Below the pieces are notes generated by a model. It was not told the origin of the DNA, did no database searches, and worked only from the letters and a program-made list of their open reading frames with translations. DNA of 64,000 nt from assembly GCA_003993805.1 (NCBI GenBank), contig RSEF01000021.1, forward strand, positions 4,754,197 to 4,818,196, written 5' to 3'. Source of the DNA: Himantopus leucocephalus. Taxonomy: Eukaryota > Chordata > Aves > Charadriiformes > Recurvirostridae. Positions 59,454 through 64,000 of the stretch are shown here, in pieces (the stretch's first letter is position 1; each line of letters starts with the position of its first letter). The translations under genes and the position numbers were made by a program.

Positions 59454-60505
59454 AGTTCTATTTTCATGGAGTCAGAACAACGACAGCTCAGAACCATTGC
59501 CTTACTGCAGATAAACACCCAAACGTCCTGTAGCCGGGCTAGTGGTCTCCCTCTCGCCCACGTGTGTAAGTGATAACAGCTCAGTGTACATAAGAGGTAA
59601 TTATGCTCTTCCTGTCCTACATGGAGTACTGCTCCTTTCCTGCTTCCAGACATCCTTACCGCACAGGTAATTGCTGCTGTAGTACAGTGGTGTTTGCTTC
59701 ATTCAGAGTTTGTTACGTCTTTTTGGAGCTTAGTGGCAGGAACAGGGATACAGAGAGGGGTTTCTTTTTCTCAGCTGCACTTAGGGTAATTACTAGACCT
59801 GCCCTTCCTGGACACGCACCCAGACCCCCTTCGTCCCATAAGGAGGAGGAAGTAACCTCAGAAATTAGTAATTCGAGTTTTATTATTAACAACATCATTA
59901 TTGTTATCATTTATAGCCCACTCTGAGGGGGCAAGAAGCACCTCCTGCTTCATCAGGGGTTTGGGAGTGCTCAGGACTGAGGTTCCCTACAGCTGGGGAA
60001 GCCTCTTGTCTTCAGGTGATTGCGTAAGGGAGCCTGGGACTACAAAGATGAAAACTGTAAAGCCCTAACTATAAAAATGTTTTAACTTACCTTTTCTTCC
60101 AAAAAAGAAAGGAGTTCCTTTTTCTCCTTTCTCTAACTTCACTGGCAAGGCGCCATCTGCCTTTTGGCAGCTGTGACCCAGCCCTCAGGGTGGCTTTCAG
60201 GCCAGAAGCATAGCAGCTCCAATGCAGCGAGAGTGACCGATGCCAGCGCTAAGGCATATGGCGCAAATGTACGCGCAATGAGAGAAAGGAGACTTCTGGG
60301 TAAAGCAGGCGCTTGCAAGGAGCTCAGGAAGATAGGTACCATTTGTAAATTAAGTGTTTTTCTTTTTTATTTAAATTGATTGCTGGAAAGCATTTTTATC
60401 GTGATGTGATGGATAATGACTTTTTTTTTCTTTTACAATATAAAGAAGCTAATGTACCACCAAGCTATTTTGTAAGAAAAACGGTAGCACGTGCAACGTT
60501 TAAAC

Positions 60506-60523
60506 AAAAAAAAAGGGGGGGGG
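60506..60523. repeat. A9-G9 homopolymer tract
   Basis: Nine A run straight into nine G, then AGGGGGAGAGAGAAAAG, a purine-only stretch of over 30 nt. On the minus (SAMD11) strand it is a C/T-rich tract. Confidence 0.85.
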
Positions 60524-61099
60524 AGGGGGAGAGAGAAAAGTACCACATGTGATTGTTGTTCACAACTGTACAAGTCACAGGAGGTCACCCCCCGGCGTTA
60601 CCATCTTATTCACAGTAGTAAAAACCTCTGCCCATTGTTTTTAGCCTGAACCCCCCCAGCATCCCTCCCCCTCCTCTGGGAACGCACAGGTATCTGTCTC
60701 ATGGTCCACAGCAGGCCAGAATGTGCAACTACATCCACCTCTGTAACAAGGCTTTAAAAAGAACAAAAAAACCAACCCTACAAACAAAAAAACCCCACCC
60801 CAGATGTATAAATGAGTCTGTTGTACACGTGAAGGAGGGAGGGGGCCACACTGGAGTGAGGCCTGTGACCCTTCATCCCACCAAAGCACACACTTTCTTC
60901 TTCTTCTCTTTAAAACAAAACAGCTAATAAAAAACCCAAACACCAGGCTCCAGGGCTGGAGCACAGGCAGAGTCCGTTCTCTGTGTGTGCCGTAAGGGAC
61001 AACGTGCCAGGGAAGAGGGCAGCCCCCAGCCCGTGGGACAGCACTGAGCCGCCTGTGCCGTACCATCCACACTGAAGTAAACATGGACCGGAACTTGCC

Positions 61100-61105
61100 T
61101 TTATT
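61100..61105 (-). terminator. SAMD11: Candidate SAMD11 polyadenylation signal
   Basis: The + strand TTTATT is AATAAA on the minus strand, 620 nt beyond the SAMD11 stop codon. Downstream on the minus strand (about 61070-61055) lies a GTGTGGATGG stretch, a good G/T-rich downstream element. Another AATAAA at 60366-60371 could mark a longer 3'UTR. Confidence 0.5.
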
Positions 61106-61724
61106 TTTTTTTCCTTTTTGTCTGTCTTTGGTATTGTTTTAAAAGTTGCTAGAGATGCATAGACACCTGAATGAGGAACTGAGCACAGTTTCCAGGGAGG
61201 AGGAGATATTTGGGAAGGTGGTTGGTTTCATTTTTGATGGGTTTTTTTGCTCAGGGGTGCTGCGTACCATTGGGAGGAGCGTTGCCCGTTCCCCTTTTCT
61301 GCTTGGAGTCACACCCAGGAGTTCCTGAAAGCCATGTTTCTTTGAAGGCAAAGAAAAGCGTTCGTTCCCTGTCCAGGGCGCTCCATCTCAGACTGGTGAG
61401 CGAGAAGGGGGTGTGAAAGGGAATGGCAATGCTGCTGACATCCTCCAGAATCATTTTCTTTCTCTTCACTTGTGTTGTCTCAGTACATCTTTGGATAGTT
61501 TTCTTTCCTTCCCTTTTTACAGTTTTTAAAACTTCTGTGTGTGGTTGTTGGTTGTTTTTCTTTTTAAACAAAAAGCAAACGCATCCAAAAAAATTAAAAA
61601 CCTCCCTTCCTCACTCCTGTGTCTCACACTGCTGAGGGAGGCTCTCCTGGTCTCTCAAAATGTGTTACCTTCAGTTTCTTCAACTGAACCTCAGTTCCAG
61701 AAGCAGTCAAGAGCTGTCCTGCAG
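61106..61724 (-). other. SAMD11: SAMD11 3'UTR (inferred)
   Basis: The minus-strand sequence after the SAMD11 stop is A/T-rich in its middle part, with no coding pattern. The extent depends on which poly(A) signal is used. Confidence 0.5.
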
Positions 61725-61973
61725 TTAAGATGGAGGTTTCGCGGTGTCATTGATCCCAGCAATGATGGAGGGGTTTCCGTTTTCCTGCTTTGGTGAGACG
61801 CGGCTGGCGGAGGGCAGGCCACTGCTGAAGGGGGAGGCCACGCTGCCCGTGGAGGATGGCCGGAGATCAGCTGGGGGCAGGTCACGCTCTGGTGGCCGTA
61901 AACCAGGAGGTTGCAGTGGGAAAGCCATGGGGAAGCCTGCCATGTACAGAACTCTGCCCACTCTCTTGGCGAC
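61725..61973 (-). CDS. SAMD11: SAMD11 last coding exon (partial gene)
   Basis: On the minus strand, acceptor TTTTTTTTAACAG at 61974 is followed by VAKRVGRVLYMAGFPMAFPL, then QPPGLRPPERDL, a Ser/Pro-rich stretch, SPKQENG, and a stop at 61725-61727 (82 residues). From memory this matches the C-terminus of vertebrate SAMD11 (VAKR-GRV-Y-A-FP-A-PLQPP-LR-PER-L ... SPKQENG). The first residues close the SAM domain, whose main part is encoded by the next exon outside the window. SAMD11 is a nuclear SAM-domain protein related to Polycomb-associated factors and is expressed in photoreceptors. The tail-to-tail position next to NOC2L is as in human, which supports the call. Confidence 0.92.
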   Translation of the reverse strand, partial: VAKRVGRVLYMAGFPMAFPLQPPGLRPPERDLPPADLRPSSTGSVASPFSSGLPSASRVSPKQENGNPSIIAGINDTAKPPS

Positions 61974-64000
61974 CTGTTAAAAAAAATAAAGAGGAAATAA
62001 ACGCAGGCAGGCAAAAAGGGATGAGAATGTGCCCAAACTGTCTTCAGAAACCCACAGAAGCTGCATTTTCACGTAGCAAGCCCAAGTTCTGTGTTCCAAA
62101 GTGAACTGCAGATAGAAGATCTGTGTTACATCATTTGAATGAAGAGCTGCCATTCCCAGTCCGCCAAAACCCCCCCAGCTTGCTGACTTACCAGGGAAGA
62201 ACAGAGAGGGTTTCCTCCTCTCTCCTTTTTTCTAAAGGACTCTCTGTCCCACAGTAGTGCTCCCTACCTCTGCTGTAGTGGGCACGTCGGTGCATGGCAC
62301 CAAAGTACAGCTGGAGCTGCAACATCTACCCTAGATCACGTCTCAGGCTAAAGGTGCGCTGGGACTTGCAGCGCAGACCCTTTTCCACATTTTACGTGTT
62401 CTTTGGCCAGAAGGAGACTAAAGGCCTTGCTGAAAGGATGCGTGCAACCCAAAGGTGAACTAAGTCCAGCCTCTGATCTGAAATAATCAGGTCTCACTGT
62501 CTCATCGGGGACTACGGAAACTTGCAGCCTGTTTCCCTGGCCAGGTGAGGCCACGTGGGCAGCTGTGATGGTGCCCTTCACCTGCCCCGGACCCCAGCTC
62601 ATCCCCTTCATGAGTGGGACACAGTGGTGGTACGCAGCAGTTCCTGGGTCACCTCTGCTGCACGCGGCGTTGGGAACGCGCCTGTCTGTAGCTGCCTTCT
62701 GAGGGCTGACCGACTCCTGCCACGTCTGTTACTCCATTAACAGGCGCGACTGGATGGACGGGTTGTTAGGACACTTCGTCTCTCCTTTTGGTACCCCAGC
62801 GCAGGGTACCCTCCAGCAGGCCAGTGCTCCGTCCACTTCTGAAGAGCAGAAATGGCTCAGGAGGGGGGTGAGGGGGGCTGGGACGACAGGGTGAGGGAGG
62901 AAAAAAGGAATCTGACTACAGGGTGGCTGCTGTTAACTGCACAGGAAACTGTAAGCCTGCAGCCTCTCCCTTCTTCGGCAGCACCGAAGAAAACTCTCCT
63001 GAAGCAGTTCTCGCCTCCCAGCAAGGGCCAAAGGCCCCACAACTTTCCAGCACCTACGCAGCTGTTTCACATTTAAGCTTAAACAAAAACACAGGCTTGT
63101 GTTCGAACCAGACAACTGCGGCATTATTCAGTTAGCAACATCGGGACTTTGCTCCCCACTTACTCCCCCCGCCCCAACCATGCCTTATTATAGAACTTTA
63201 AACACTATTGATTAAATCGAAGCAGGGTTTTTCTCGTTTCAGCCCATATCTCATATTCCCCTCACCAAATCCGATCTAAGAATGTCTGTGAGCTATTTGG
63301 CGTTCTCTGTTTTTTAAGAAACATAAGAGTTTTATTTCCTACCGAATTGACCCACAGGGAACAATTGCCCACAGAACCTTTTTATTAGACCCCTCATAAA
63401 CAGTGAGGGCTGTAGGGAAAGTAGTAAAGTTGGTCTTATTGTTTTAACATAATGTAACAAATGTATAGCTTGTGGGTTAGGGACCTGATGCCAGAACTGC
63501 GCCTATCTGTGCAGCCCGTGTACGTGCACGCGCGTGTTACTGTCATAGCTGTTCGCATGACATAGTCCCCTAAGGAACGTGATAGCACAGCCTGTTCCTG
63601 ACATGTGTCAGAAGCTATTTTCTGACCATTAAATGGAAAAAAAGAAGCAGCTAGCGGAGATGTTCTTCTAGATTTGAGTCCAACCAAAGGGGATGGGGGC
63701 AACGGAAATGGAAGTCACGGTGCCCACGGCCGCCAGCTGGGGAAGGCAGGAGAGCAGCAAGGCAACGTGAGGCAAGCAGCAGTCTGCTACAGGGAGAGAC
63801 TTGGGAGCCACGTCAAGGAGGGAGAAAAAGGTGTTTTGCGAAGATGAAACGTTGCTATAAGGGCACACAGCAAACTAGGCTGTTGAGGAGGAAATACTGT
63901 CCCCTAAAAGAGGGAACTTGACTAAATCAACAGAGGCAAATATGATTTCTACTTCCAATGTATCAAAATACAAGTGAGTAGCACACGCGGGGGGGGGGGG
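61974..64000 (-). other. SAMD11: SAMD11 intron (partial)
   Basis: No SAM-domain coding sequence or other exon was found on the minus strand up to the window edge, so the last SAMD11 intron is longer than 2.0 kb. The window ends in a run of twelve G (63989-64000). Confidence 0.6.

Larger units (their letters stand above)
58335..61080. other. Convergent intergenic region between NOC2L and SAMD11
   Basis: This is 2.7 kb between the two tail-to-tail genes, possibly partly transcribed as a long SAMD11 3'UTR. No coding sequence was recognised. It has T/A/G homopolymer tracts at 59425-59453 and 60506-60523 and further minus-strand AATAAA candidates, for example at 60366-60371, which would place the SAMD11 end lower. 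Confidence 0.55.

Noticed and set aside
1..64000. CRISPR arrays, tRNA or rRNA genes, bacterial operons or viral insertions
   Set aside because: None was seen on reading the window: no regularly spaced direct repeats, no tRNA-like cloverleaf with A/B boxes recognised, and no viral gene-like frames. A tRNAscan and Infernal run would settle the RNA genes.

Overview
The window is vertebrate nuclear DNA, most likely from a bird. CR1 LINE fragments are its only recognisable interspersed repeats, the promoter is a very CpG-rich island, and all coding sequence is split by GT-AG introns. There is no bacterial-style operon, CRISPR array or phage content. The assembly looks like a draft, with a 100-N gap at 21752-21851 and a single N at 43879 that joins two copies of the same 107-bp sequence.

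The window is dominated by one gene, NOC2L (nucleolar complex protein 2 homologue), on the + strand. I could follow it from its start codon at 5831 to its stop codon at 58032. It has 19 coding exons with GT-AG junctions throughout and exact phase continuity, giving 2,346 nt and 781 codons plus stop. The protein has a basic/acidic N-terminus, the conserved helical Noc2 domain and a very acidic C-terminal tail. In the family it acts in nucleolar 60S ribosomal subunit assembly, and in mammals also as a p53/histone-acetylation regulator. A TATA-less promoter with GC boxes and an ETS-type site lies directly upstream, and a poly(A) signal lies at 58305-58310.

Layout: 1-4.8 kb is intergenic or the intron of an unseen neighbour, with no gene recognised. 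4.88-6.29 kb is the CpG island and promoter, possibly divergent. 5.83-58.03 kb is NOC2L, with small 5' introns and very large 3' introns (7.3, 4.8, 5.9, 5.1 and 8.3 kb). A CR1 cluster lies at 25.9-27.6 kb in intron 12. 58.3-61.1 kb is the convergent intergenic space. At 61,725-61,973 on the minus strand is the last coding exon of SAMD11, followed in minus-strand direction by its 3'UTR; 61,974-64,000 is SAMD11 intron. The tail-to-tail NOC2L/SAMD11 order is the same as in human 1p36.33. KLHL17, the expected head-to-head neighbour, shows no coding exon here.

I found no convincing undescribed system. The points most worth a second look are the large size of the NOC2L introns for a bird, several homeodomain-motif-rich intronic segments that could be enhancers (perhaps serving SAMD11), the probable false duplication around the single N, and A-run/G-run tracts in the convergent 3' region.
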